A DNA stretch of 6,155 bases from the NCBI GenBank assembly GCA_017628775.1, contig JAGBYN010000097.1, forward strand, positions 1 to 6,155, given 5' to 3'. This document shows positions 1 to 4,736 of this stretch, piece after piece. A model generated the notes under the pieces. It saw nothing but the letters and a program-made list of their open reading frames with translations, was not told the DNA's origin and searched no databases. The stretch is from Bacteroidaceae bacterium. GTDB lineage: Bacteria; Bacteroidota; Bacteroidia; Bacteroidales; Bacteroidaceae. A program made the translations under genes and the position numbers. The first letter of the stretch is position 1. Each line of letters opens with the position of its first letter.

Positions 1-23
1 AGTACGATTGGTAGTTCTCGCAC

Positions 24-87
24 CTCCATGCTCGCTTCATGTTCGCTCCATGCTCGCTTCTGTCTGCTTCATGTTCGCTTCGTTGCG
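24..87. repeat. 11-bp degenerate tandem repeat, about six units
   Basis: Consecutive units read CTCCATGCTCG (24-34), CTTCATGTTCG (35-45), CTCCATGCTCG (46-56), a 10-bp variant CTTCTGTCTG (57-66), CTTCATGTTCG (67-77) and a decayed CTTCGTTGCG (78-87). The first and third units are identical, as are the second and fifth. On the minus strand most units contain an ATG, and because 11 is not a multiple of 3 these fall in different frames. Two of them, at 29-27 and 40-38, stay open to the left edge of the window, so a divergent gene could start here, but too little is visible to call one. No function is known to me. Confidence 0.8.
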
Positions 88-100
88 ACACTGTCGCAAC
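82..100. other. perfect inverted repeat (9-bp arms)
   Basis: GTTGCGACA (82-90) is the exact reverse complement of TGTCGCAAC (92-100), with one central C. As RNA the inner pairs would have to open to form a loop. As DNA it is a 19-bp dyad that could bind a dimeric protein. It abuts the 11-bp repeat tract and shares the GTTGCG core with the hairpin at 151-174. Role unknown. Confidence 0.6.
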
Positions 101-113
101 GCTCCTTTCATCC

Positions 114-143
114 CCTTACAACCTCAAAACCTTACAACCTCAA
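114..143 (+). repeat. 14-bp direct repeat, 16-bp period
   Basis: CCTTACAACCTCAA occurs exactly at 114-127 and again at 130-143, separated by AA. A third partial copy (GACCTAC, 144-150) may follow. The tract is pyrimidine/adenine-rich with no coding signal. It sits between the two hairpins in the leader of the delta-subunit gene. Confidence 0.75.
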
Positions 144-150
144 GACCTAC

Positions 151-174
151 GTAGTTGCGCCAATGCGCAACTAC
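151..174 (+). other. hairpin just upstream of holA
   Basis: GTAGTTGCGC (151-160) pairs perfectly with GCGCAACTAC (165-174) around a CAAT loop. This is a 10-bp stem ending 11 nt before the holA start codon at 186. No run of T follows, so it does not look like an intrinsic terminator. It would lie in the 5' untranslated region of holA if transcription starts further left. It could affect translation or mRNA stability, or be a DNA dyad for a protein. The role is inference; the pairing is visible. Confidence 0.65.
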
Positions 175-185
175 AATAACTAACT

Positions 186-1214
186 ATGGCAACAGCAAAA
201 CAAACGACTCCTGGCTACGAAGATGTGGTTCGCGAGATAATGAGCGGGAAGTTTCATCCCGTTTATTGCTTGATGGGAGAGGAGGATTATTACATAGACA
301 AGATTTCGGACCTGCTCGTGGAGAAATTGCTGACTCCCGACGAGCAGGCGTTCAATCTTTTTACCTTCTACGGCACCGAAGCTACGGTGGATGCTGTAGT
401 GAGTGCAGCGCGAGGTTTCCCGATGGGGGCGGAGCGCTTGGTGGTGTGCTTGAAAGAAGCGCAGAATATGAAGCAACTGGAGAAGTTGGAACTTTATTTT
501 GCGCAGATGCAACCCTCGACGGTGCTCATCATTTGTCATAAGGGTGGCAATTTGGACCGTCGTAAGAAACTTCCGGCATTAGTTGAAAAGTTTGGCGTGC
601 TCTTCGAGTCGAAACCTTTGCGTGAGGAGCGCATCCCTGGTTTCGTTGCAACCTACCTCAAGCGAAAGGGATTGGTTATCGAGCAAGAAGCAGCTGCGAT
701 GATTGGGGATTTGGTGGGTATGAAACTCTCGAAGGTCGTAAACGAGTTGGAAAAACTCTGTGTGGGACTTCCCGCTGGGCAGACGATGGTGACTAAGGCG
801 CAAGTTTTGGCCACGGTGGGAGTGAGCCGAGATTTTAATATTTTCGAACTCCAGGACGCGTTGGCGAAAAAAGACGTTTCTCAGGCAACGAAAATAGCTC
901 GCATAATGGCGAAGGATGAACGCGACTTTTACCTTCCAGCTACCCTCACGATGCTCTTCCGATTTTTCTCGCAACTCATGTTGGCATATTATGCTCCTGA
1001 AAAATCACCAACGGGAATTGCAAACTGGTTGGGGATTCGAGAATGGCAAGCTACCAAAAATGTGATGCCCGCCATGAAGTCGTATTCCGGTGTGAAGGTG
1101 ATGAACATAATTTCAAAGATTCGAGAGACGGATGCGCGATGCAAGGGAATTGGAAATGGGGGAGTGTCGAGCGCAGAACTTTTCTCCGAACTCATCTATT
1201 TTATCCTCCACTAA
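186..1214 (+). CDS. holA: DNA polymerase III subunit delta
   Basis: This is the clamp-loader delta subunit, which binds the beta sliding clamp and opens it so that it can be loaded on primed DNA during replication in the cytoplasm. The 342 residues match the usual length of the family. The N-terminal AAA+-like domain begins with VYCLMGEEDYYID (26-38), the degenerate P-loop region typical of delta. The stretch RGFPMGAERLVV (76-87) lies where other delta proteins carry their clamp-contact element. The second domain has GDLVGMKLSKVVNELEKL (174-191), and domain III opens with VGVSRDFNIFELQDAL (211-226), a family hallmark. The ATG at 186 has no Shine-Dalgarno sequence, which is common in Bacteroidota. 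It is preceded by a hairpin and followed by two hairpins, suggesting a single-gene transcript. No truncation or frameshift is seen. Identification is confident from these motifs. Confidence 0.93.
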   Translation: MATAKQTTPGYEDVVREIMSGKFHPVYCLMGEEDYYIDKISDLLVEKLLTPDEQAFNLFTFYGTEATVDAVVSAARGFPMGAERLVVCLKEAQNMKQLEKLELYFAQMQPSTVLIICHKGGNLDRRKKLPALVEKFGVLFESKPLREERIPGFVATYLKRKGLVIEQEAAAMIGDLVGMKLSKVVNELEKLCVGLPAGQTMVTKAQVLATVGVSRDFNIFELQDALAKKDVSQATKIARIMAKDERDFYLPATLTMLFRFFSQLMLAYYAPEKSPTGIANWLGIREWQATKNVMPAMKSYSGVKVMNIISKIRETDARCKGIGNGGVSSAELFSELIYFILH

Positions 1215-1256
1215 AAGTTGAAAATCCGAACCTCGATCGAGAGGTTTTTGAACTTT
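1214..1256 (+). terminator. probable terminator hairpin after holA
   Basis: AACCTC (1229-1234) pairs with GAGGTT (1241-1246) around GATCGA and is followed by more T residues (TTTTTG). An outer pairing of AAAGTT (1214-1219) with AACTTT (1251-1256) can extend the fold, starting within the holA stop codon. The stem is short, so it may be only a weak terminator or an mRNA 3'-end stabiliser. The stronger structure at 1278-1344 backs it up. Confidence 0.5.
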
Positions 1257-1277
1257 GAAAATTTAGTTTTATATACT

Positions 1278-1344
1278 AAAATCAGACTTGAAAATCTACC
1301 CGTAAAGGAGACTTTAGGGCGTAAATTTTCAAGTCTGATTTTTT
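1278..1344 (+). terminator. long perfect stem-loop, likely strong terminator
   Basis: An 18-nt arm AAAATCAGACTTGAAAAT (1278-1295) pairs without mismatch with 1325-1342, and a T run of six ends at 1344. The 29-nt apical region (1296-1324) contains a second stem: CCC and TAAA (1299-1301, 1303-1306, with G1302 bulged) pair with TTTA and GGG (1313-1319) around a GGAGAC loop. The arms start with A and end with T, so the hairpin could terminate on either strand. The visible role is transcription termination behind holA. The branched head and unusually long stem would also suit a processed small RNA, which I cannot show. Confidence 0.75.
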
Positions 1345-2327
1345 ATGTTTTTGTTGATACAAGTGTGAAAATGTAAATCTGCGGATTTGCTAAATATTAG
1401 GGTGGGGAATAACTATAAGATTTCCCCAGAATTATTCGAGTTTCCTATTTGTTGCCCCTAAAATTCCCTAAATTTTTAATTTTTCTGCGGATTTTAGGAA
1501 TTTGCTTAAAAACGGCTTTGTCTGCTATAAATCAGTGAATTACGTAATTTTCTGCTTCGTGAGACTTTTGCGGGTGATTTTATCTCGCCAGTTGCACGGA
1601 AATAACTTAAGCAGGCTCAATTTTGGGATGAAATGGGGTGCTAAAAGTGTATTTTAAGAATTTTAACATCTTGTTTTGCAGATATTGAAATTAATATCTA
1701 CAGAATCGTCGTTTGTAATATTTACAATTTCACTCATGTCGGACACCTTGAATGTTATTTACATTTCAAAATGGTAGATTTGTAATTTATAAACAGATAA
1801 AATGTATAAGTGAATTTATAAATATGCAGAGTTTTATATTGCATTTAAATTTGCGATAATCAGTCGTTTACAATGTTTTAGGTGAGTTTGGGGCGCATAA
1901 AACCATGTAAATATACGTAAATCAAATGTGGTGATTTTTCTTTTGTTGGAAATTGTGTAATTTAAGTGTAGTGTAAATCAATTAAATAAACAAAATGGTT
2001 AGATTGAATTATAGGTTTAAGATGATGGGTCCGATTTACAAGGCTGAAAGTTTTTTATTCCTGAAAGAGTCATGAGAATTTACAAGGGGATTTATTGTTG
2101 TGAAATGTGAAATGTTGGTTTTGAAATTTATCTTTACATTTGTTGGTGATGTCCGTAGAAAGGTTTAACTTTGTAAACGAAAAGAAAAACGGGTGTTTTT
2201 ACCCATTTTTGGCCACCTTACCGTGTAGAAGGCCAGATATATCGATTTTTACATTGTTAGTGGTGTGTGAAAAAATGAGACAAATTTAAGCACATAACTT
2301 AGAGGCAGAATTTTAGAGTTTCGAGAC
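1345..2327. other. AT-rich non-coding region with dense TGTAAA/TTTACA motifs
   Basis: No convincing gene is visible on either strand across about 980 bp. Landmarks are an 11-mer TCTGCGGATTT repeated at 1378-1388 and 1484-1494; small hairpins at 1404-1427 (GGGGAA/TTCCCC), 1457-1498 (CCTAAAAT/ATTTTAGG) and 1680-1699 (AGATATT/AATATCT); a 12-bp palindrome AATTACGTAATT at 1538-1549; AATTTATAAA at 1784-1793 and 1813-1822; ATTTACAAGG at 2034-2043 and 2078-2087; and hairpins GGGT/ACCC at 2191-2204 and TGGCC/GGCCA at 2210-2235. TGTAAA occurs at 1372, 1906, 1972 and 2172, and TTTACA at 1721, 1758, 1867, 2035, 2079, 2133 and 2248. A long regulatory region, a decayed gene or a structured RNA are all possible. 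No known RNA family was recognised. Confidence 0.7.
2139..2173 (+). promoter_or_regulatory. candidate Bacteroidetes-type promoter for the XRE gene
   Basis: TAACTTTG (2166-2173) fits the Bacteroidetes -7 element TAnnTTTG, and a TTTG at 2139-2142 could serve as the -33 element. The gap of 23 nt is slightly long for this promoter class. Initiation would fall near 2180 and give a leader of about 195 nt containing two small hairpins and the 19-bp repeats. TAnnTTTG also occurs by chance in AT-rich DNA (for example 1775-1782 and 1846-1853), so this is a tentative call. Confidence 0.35.
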
Positions 2328-2377
2328 AGAGTTTTATTAGAAAGGAAGAGTTTTATTAGAAAGGAGAAGAGTTTTAT
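2328..2377 (+). repeat. 19-bp tandem duplication running into the start codon
   Basis: AGAGTTTTATTAGAAAGGA is present exactly at 2328-2346 and 2347-2365. After two extra bases (GA) the first ten bases recur at 2368-2377, where the sequence becomes AGAGTTTTATG, and this ATG is the start codon of the XRE gene. A degenerate AGAGTTT at 2315-2321 suggests an older fourth copy. Each full copy ends in a purine-rich ribosome-binding-like stretch, so copy number changes would alter the spacing of translation signals. Confidence 0.85.
2361..2366 (+). promoter_or_regulatory. ribosome binding site of the XRE gene
   Basis: AAGGAG sits 9 nt before the ATG at 2376 and matches the anti-Shine-Dalgarno end of 16S rRNA. 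It supports this start over any later ATG. It is notable because the other starts in this window lack such a site. A second AAAGGA lies 19 bp upstream in the preceding repeat copy (2341-2346). Confidence 0.6.
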
Positions 2378-2945
2378 GAAGAACAGAATTAAAGAAGTGA
2401 TGCTAAAAGCCAATCTTTCACAACAAGATTTTGCGGCAAAATTGGGGGTTTCTCCCGCGTCGATTTCGAGCATTTTTATAGGAAGAACCAACCCTACCAT
2501 TACCCATGCGTCGGCAGTTCATAAAGCGTTCCCAGAAGTCAGAATGGAGTGGCTTCTTTTTGGGGAAGGTGAGATGACGGATGGAGAAATTTTGGATGCT
2601 TTTCCATCTACCGAAAATGAAATTTTGGATGGTGGTGTTGATCTTGGTGGTGAACTTCTATTAACTCCTGAGGTGAGAGGTGGACAAAATTTGCAACAAG
2701 AAACTTCTCCTACAGACTCGAAAACTGGATTTCGTACTTCGGCTTCGGCTACTACAAATGTTTCGTCTACTGTCAGACCTGCACAACCTGTTGAAGTGCC
2801 CGATTACACTGCTCAAAATCGTTTTCCGACTTATAACGACCTGCAGAATGCGAAAAAATGCGACAAACCTGAGCGTAAGGTTAAGGAAATTCGAGTGTTT
2901 TATGACGACGGAACCTATGAAATTTTTATCCCGGCAATGAAATAG
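2376..2945 (+). CDS. XRE-family helix-turn-helix transcriptional regulator
   Basis: This 189-residue protein is probably a cytoplasmic DNA-binding regulator. The HTH lies near the N terminus, with LSQQDFAAKLGVSPASISSI at 14-33: the first helix around QQDFAAKL and the recognition helix around SPASISSIF. MEWLLFGEGEM (57-67) is the usual end of this domain in the family. A low-complexity linker rich in Ser, Thr, Gly and Glu follows (about 68-165). The tail KVKEIRVFYDDGTYEIFIP (168-186) resembles a motif I associate with a Bacteroidales subgroup; its role is unknown to me. The gene stands alone, with no toxin, integrase or phage gene beside it, behind a long AT-rich region and before a strong terminator, so it appears monocistronic. 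It might regulate itself through the upstream repeats, which is inference. The target genes cannot be read from the sequence. Confidence 0.85.
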   Translation: MKNRIKEVMLKANLSQQDFAAKLGVSPASISSIFIGRTNPTITHASAVHKAFPEVRMEWLLFGEGEMTDGEILDAFPSTENEILDGGVDLGGELLLTPEVRGGQNLQQETSPTDSKTGFRTSASATTNVSSTVRPAQPVEVPDYTAQNRFPTYNDLQNAKKCDKPERKVKEIRVFYDDGTYEIFIPAMK

Positions 2946-2947
2946 AC

Positions 2948-2990
2948 AGGGGCTCCTAATGGTGTTTGTGCCATTTAGGAGCCTCTTTTT
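2948..2990 (+). terminator. intrinsic terminator of the XRE gene
   Basis: GGCTCCTAA (2951-2959) pairs with TTAGGAGCC (2975-2983). TGG (2960-2962) pairs with CCA (2971-2973), leaving T2974 bulged, around a TGTTTGTG loop. Three further pairs at the base reach A2948 and T2986. A T run (2986-2990) follows. The hairpin begins 3 nt after the stop codon and is a textbook factor-independent terminator. Confidence 0.88.
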
Positions 2991-3207
2991 CTTCTCTAAC
3001 GAGAACTATTGGGCGGTGATTTTCTGGATTTCCGCTTGTAGTTTAGGGAGAAATCTTGAACATGAATAAGGTCTTATCATATTGCTTTGAACAGCTCAGA
3101 CAGGTTGGAGTGTTAAAGCCAGTTTGTCGTGGTAGATTCCATCCTTACACCCCGAAAGACTCTGGGCGCTTTAGAACATAGAGTAGGGGGACATCTCGCT
3201 CATATTA
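2991..3207. other. spacer without a supported gene
   Basis: This stretch between the XRE terminator and the 17-bp repeat array shows no recognisable gene, RNA or repeat. One short + strand frame, ATG at 3062 to TAG at 3179-3181, encodes 39 residues starting MNKVLSYCFEQLRQ. A purine-rich GGGAG lies about 12 nt ahead of it. It matches nothing I recognise and may be chance. Together with the repeats and the 3310-3627 segment it makes a gene-poor spacer of over 600 bp. Confidence 0.5.
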
Positions 3208-3326
3208 TATAATAGCGCTACATCTATTAAGGTACGATATCTATTAAGGCGCTATATATACAATAGCGCCTATTATATAATAGCGCAACATGTATAATAG
3301 CACTACTCATACAATCCCACCGCATA
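3208..3326. repeat. 17-bp tandem repeat array, six to seven units
   Basis: The units are in exact 17-bp register. TATAATAGCGCTACATC starts at 3208, TATTAAGGTACGATATC at 3225, TATTAAGGCGCTATATA at 3242, TACAATAGCGCCTATTA at 3259, TATAATAGCGCAACATG at 3276 and TATAATAGCACTACTCA at 3293. A decayed TACAATCCCACCGCATA starts at 3310. The consensus is close to TATAATAGCGCTACATN. The regular register despite base changes suggests an old array with little indel turnover, or selection on spacing. The period is not a multiple of 3, which argues against coding. There are no intervening unique spacers, so it is not CRISPR. Confidence 0.85.
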
Positions 3327-3592
3327 ACTCTGTAGACTTTGGGCGTGTAATTCAAGATTTAGTTGTAACTTTGTGCGAAACACGTGTGAGTGCCCTAAAG
3401 AGGCGCGGTTGTAGTACAGTAGTCAATCGTTGTGGTACGGCAATATGTGGCTATAGCACAGATTTCTGTTGTCGTAGTAGCCGAATTTCCAGTCTTCGCA
3501 GCAGCAAGCCCTGTCGCTGTTGTACTAGAATACTGCAGAACGAGATTTCAAGTTTCTTGGAAGGCAGAATAATCGTTCTGGCTATGCCGTAG
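3290..3592 (+). CDS. doubtful cysteine-rich small protein
   Basis: This is an open frame of 100 codons whose ATG lies inside the fifth unit of the 17-bp array. It has no ribosome binding site. The product would hold nine cysteines, including paired ones (FCC, PCRCC), and several Arg/Ser-rich stretches. There is no signal peptide, no membrane segment and no family that I recognise. The cysteines follow from many TGT trinucleotides in a low-complexity tract, and the first residues are encoded by repeat DNA, so a spurious frame is more likely than a gene. The more plausible part is the C-terminal half (from about residue 55), which might be a remnant of a coding or repeated element. Confidence 0.18.
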   Translation: MYNSTTHTIPPHNSVDFGRVIQDLVVTLCETRVSALKRRGCSTVVNRCGTAICGYSTDFCCRSSRISSLRSSKPCRCCTRILQNEISSFLEGRIIVLAMP

Positions 3593-3627
3593 AGGTAGGG
3601 TGCACTCCTTTATAATATATATTACAG

Positions 3628-3930
3628 ATGCACATTAAAAAATTATTCTCTTTGTTTGGGAAGTGGGTGTGGGGGTACAAATATTTTTGGACCTTCTTCT
3701 TGTTTGCCTTGATTATAAGTGTGCTTGATACGAATAGTCTTTGGCGTCGTTACCAGATTCGTCTTGAGAACGAAGCCATTCGCCAAGAGATAGAAGCCGT
3801 TAAGGAGCAATTTGAAGCCGACAAACGCGAACTTCGCGCCCTTCAAAACGACCCCGAGGTTGTTGAGGAAGTTGCGAGAATGCGCCTGTTTATGAAGACT
3901 CCCGACGAAGATGTTTATATCATAGAATAA
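3628..3930 (+). CDS. FtsB/DivIC-family septum formation initiator
   Basis: This is a 100-residue bitopic membrane protein of the type that joins the FtsL/FtsQ (DivIB) complex at the division septum. A short cytoplasmic N terminus is followed by one transmembrane helix (about 19-34, YFWTFFLFALIISVLD), then a charged coiled coil (about 38-73, with regular Glu/Arg/Lys heptads). The C-terminal segment has NDPEVVEEVARMRLFMKTPDEDVYII (74-99 approximately). The pattern E-x-x-AR-x-R-x-xMK-x-PDEDV is typical of Bacteroidota members, where the final PDEDVYII replaces the motif of proteobacterial FtsB. Length is normal for the family. The gene lies 9 nt before the next one and is probably co-transcribed with it. 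The ATG at 3628 has no Shine-Dalgarno sequence; it follows a TAATATATATTA palindrome (3613-3624). Confidence 0.85.
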   Translation: MHIKKLFSLFGKWVWGYKYFWTFFLFALIISVLDTNSLWRRYQIRLENEAIRQEIEAVKEQFEADKRELRALQNDPEVVEEVARMRLFMKTPDEDVYIIE

Positions 3931-3939
3931 ATCCACAGT

Positions 3940-4332
3940 ATGAAAGAACTCACAAAATTTCAAGCAATCCTTTATAACCTCGGCGGCGTACTGATGCTCA
4001 TTGGTGCTATCATGCCGATGGAACCTTCGCTTACAACTTACGCCGCCTATATTTACACTTGTGGCGCCCTCGCCTTTGGTTGTATGCAACTCCAGCAGCG
4101 CTACGAGGGCCGAAATCCTGCGCTTATCCGCCTGCGTCGCCAGCAAATCATTGCTTCATTCTTGCTCATCGCTGCGGGCATTATGTTTATCATGAAGGTA
4201 AACTATATAGCCCCCTTCCGTGGCGATGAATGGCAAGTGGCGCTCTGCATCGCGGCATTCATAGAACTCTACACCGCTTTCCGCATTCCCGCAGAAATCA
4301 AGAAGGAGAATGAGAGCGGAGAGTTGGATTAA
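3940..4332 (+). CDS. small membrane protein with four helices, unknown function
   Basis: The 130 residues show four hydrophobic segments, at about 8-27, 31-50, 70-88 and 98-115. A basic loop (LQQRYEGRNPALIRLRRQQ, about 51-69) lies between helices 2 and 3 and probably faces the cytoplasm. The C terminus is charged (KKENESGELD). I recognise no catalytic or transport motif. It starts 9 nt after the FtsB/DivIC-like gene and ends before a strong terminator, so the two form a likely operon, which hints at an envelope or division-related role without proving it. It may belong to an uncharacterised Bacteroidota family. The ATG at 3940 gives a first helix of normal length, so the start is plausible. 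Confidence 0.75.
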   Translation: MKELTKFQAILYNLGGVLMLIGAIMPMEPSLTTYAAYIYTCGALAFGCMQLQQRYEGRNPALIRLRRQQIIASFLLIAAGIMFIMKVNYIAPFRGDEWQVALCIAAFIELYTAFRIPAEIKKENESGELD

Positions 4333-4399
4333 AAGTAAGAGATAGGGTAGGTGTATCGCTTGGATATACCGCCCAACTTTTCGGGGCTTTCCCCAACTA

Positions 4400-4437
4400 A
4401 AAAGCGGCTAAAATCCGATAGGACTTTAGCCGCTTTT
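4400..4437. terminator. bidirectional terminator between convergent genes
   Basis: AAAAGCGGCTAAA (4400-4412) pairs perfectly with 4425-4437. After an A/C mismatch the stem continues with TCC/GGA around a GATA loop. It starts in A runs and ends in TTTT, so it can stop transcripts from both directions: the division-protein operon from the left and the uvrB-transporter transcript from the right. A small GGGG-CTTT-CCCC hairpin at 4383-4394 and another at 4350-4370 lie just before it. Confidence 0.88.
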
Positions 4438-4736
4438 ACGTTTTAGATATAGTTGTTTAGCTAACGATATGAACTCGATGGATGCCAATGGTTGAGATGG
4501 GGCAATGGCGTGCTTTTGTTCAAAATCATATCACAGTGTGGTCCGATTCCTTAACGCTTAGAACGTACGCTTGTAGTAGCAATGGGGGAACTGCGCCTAT
4601 TGTTCGAAAAATTATGTCCCTTATCCGATAAAATATGTCCGTTATCCGAAAAATTATGTCCCTTATCGTGATTGGGAAAACTATTTGCAGTTTAGAGAGC
4701 AGAGGATGATTGCATTCTAATAGCCTTATCGTTATC
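4438..4736. other. convergent spacer without a supported gene
   Basis: This is the space between the terminator and the stop codon of the minus-strand transporter gene. No gene or RNA is recognised. It contains the 21-bp tandem repeat (4592-4668). A 29-codon frame (ATG 4582 to TGA 4671) reads through the repeat and gives a heptapeptide pattern EKLCPLS, but it has no other coding sign. Confidence 0.55.
4592..4668. repeat. 21-bp tandem repeat, about three units plus a decayed one
   Basis: TATGTCC recurs at 4613, 4634 and 4655, exactly 21 bp apart, and is followed each time by CTTATC or GTTATC. The first two full units (4613-4633 and 4634-4654) share most positions. The last is cut at 4668, after which similarity stops. 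A weaker copy precedes them (4592-4612), sharing TTCGAAAAAT with the unit ends. The TTATCCGA element is not a DnaA box (consensus TTATNCACA). Function unknown. Confidence 0.8.

Noticed and set aside
1..183. Open + strand frame from the window edge to TAA at 181-183
   Set aside because: It runs through tandem repeats, direct repeats and hairpins, gives a low-complexity product, and resembles no gene.
1752..1859. 35-codon + strand frame in the AT-rich region (begins MLFTFQNGRF)
   Set aside because: Frames of this length are expected by chance across about 1 kb and six frames. It has no ribosome binding site and no recognisable motif.
2249..2500. 83-codon minus-strand frame over the start of the XRE gene
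   Set aside because: It is antisense to a clear gene and its leucine/phenylalanine-rich product reflects the purine-rich leader and coding strand.
3062..3181. 39-codon + strand frame after the XRE terminator (begins MNKVLSYCFE)
   Set aside because: It is short, without a family match I recognise, and only a weak purine stretch precedes it. It is described in the spacer entry but not called as a gene.
3208..3326. CRISPR array
   Set aside because: The 17-bp units are contiguous, with no unique spacers, and no cas gene is nearby.
3310..3600. Structured RNA such as RNase P RNA, tmRNA or SRP RNA
   Set aside because: None of the conserved sequence signatures of these RNAs was found on either strand.
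3600..3633. XerC/XerD dif-like site around the TAATATATATTA palindrome
   Set aside because: Resemblance is limited to an AT-rich palindrome. The conserved outer arm bases of dif are missing.
4621..4668. DnaA boxes or replication origin in the TTATCC repeats
   Set aside because: The units read TTATCCGA rather than TTATNCACA, and no other origin features or dnaA/dnaN genes are visible.
4582..4671. 29-codon frame with a heptapeptide repeat through the 21-bp array
   Set aside because: The pattern follows from a 21-bp period that is divisible by 3. It has no initiation signal and is too short to separate from chance.
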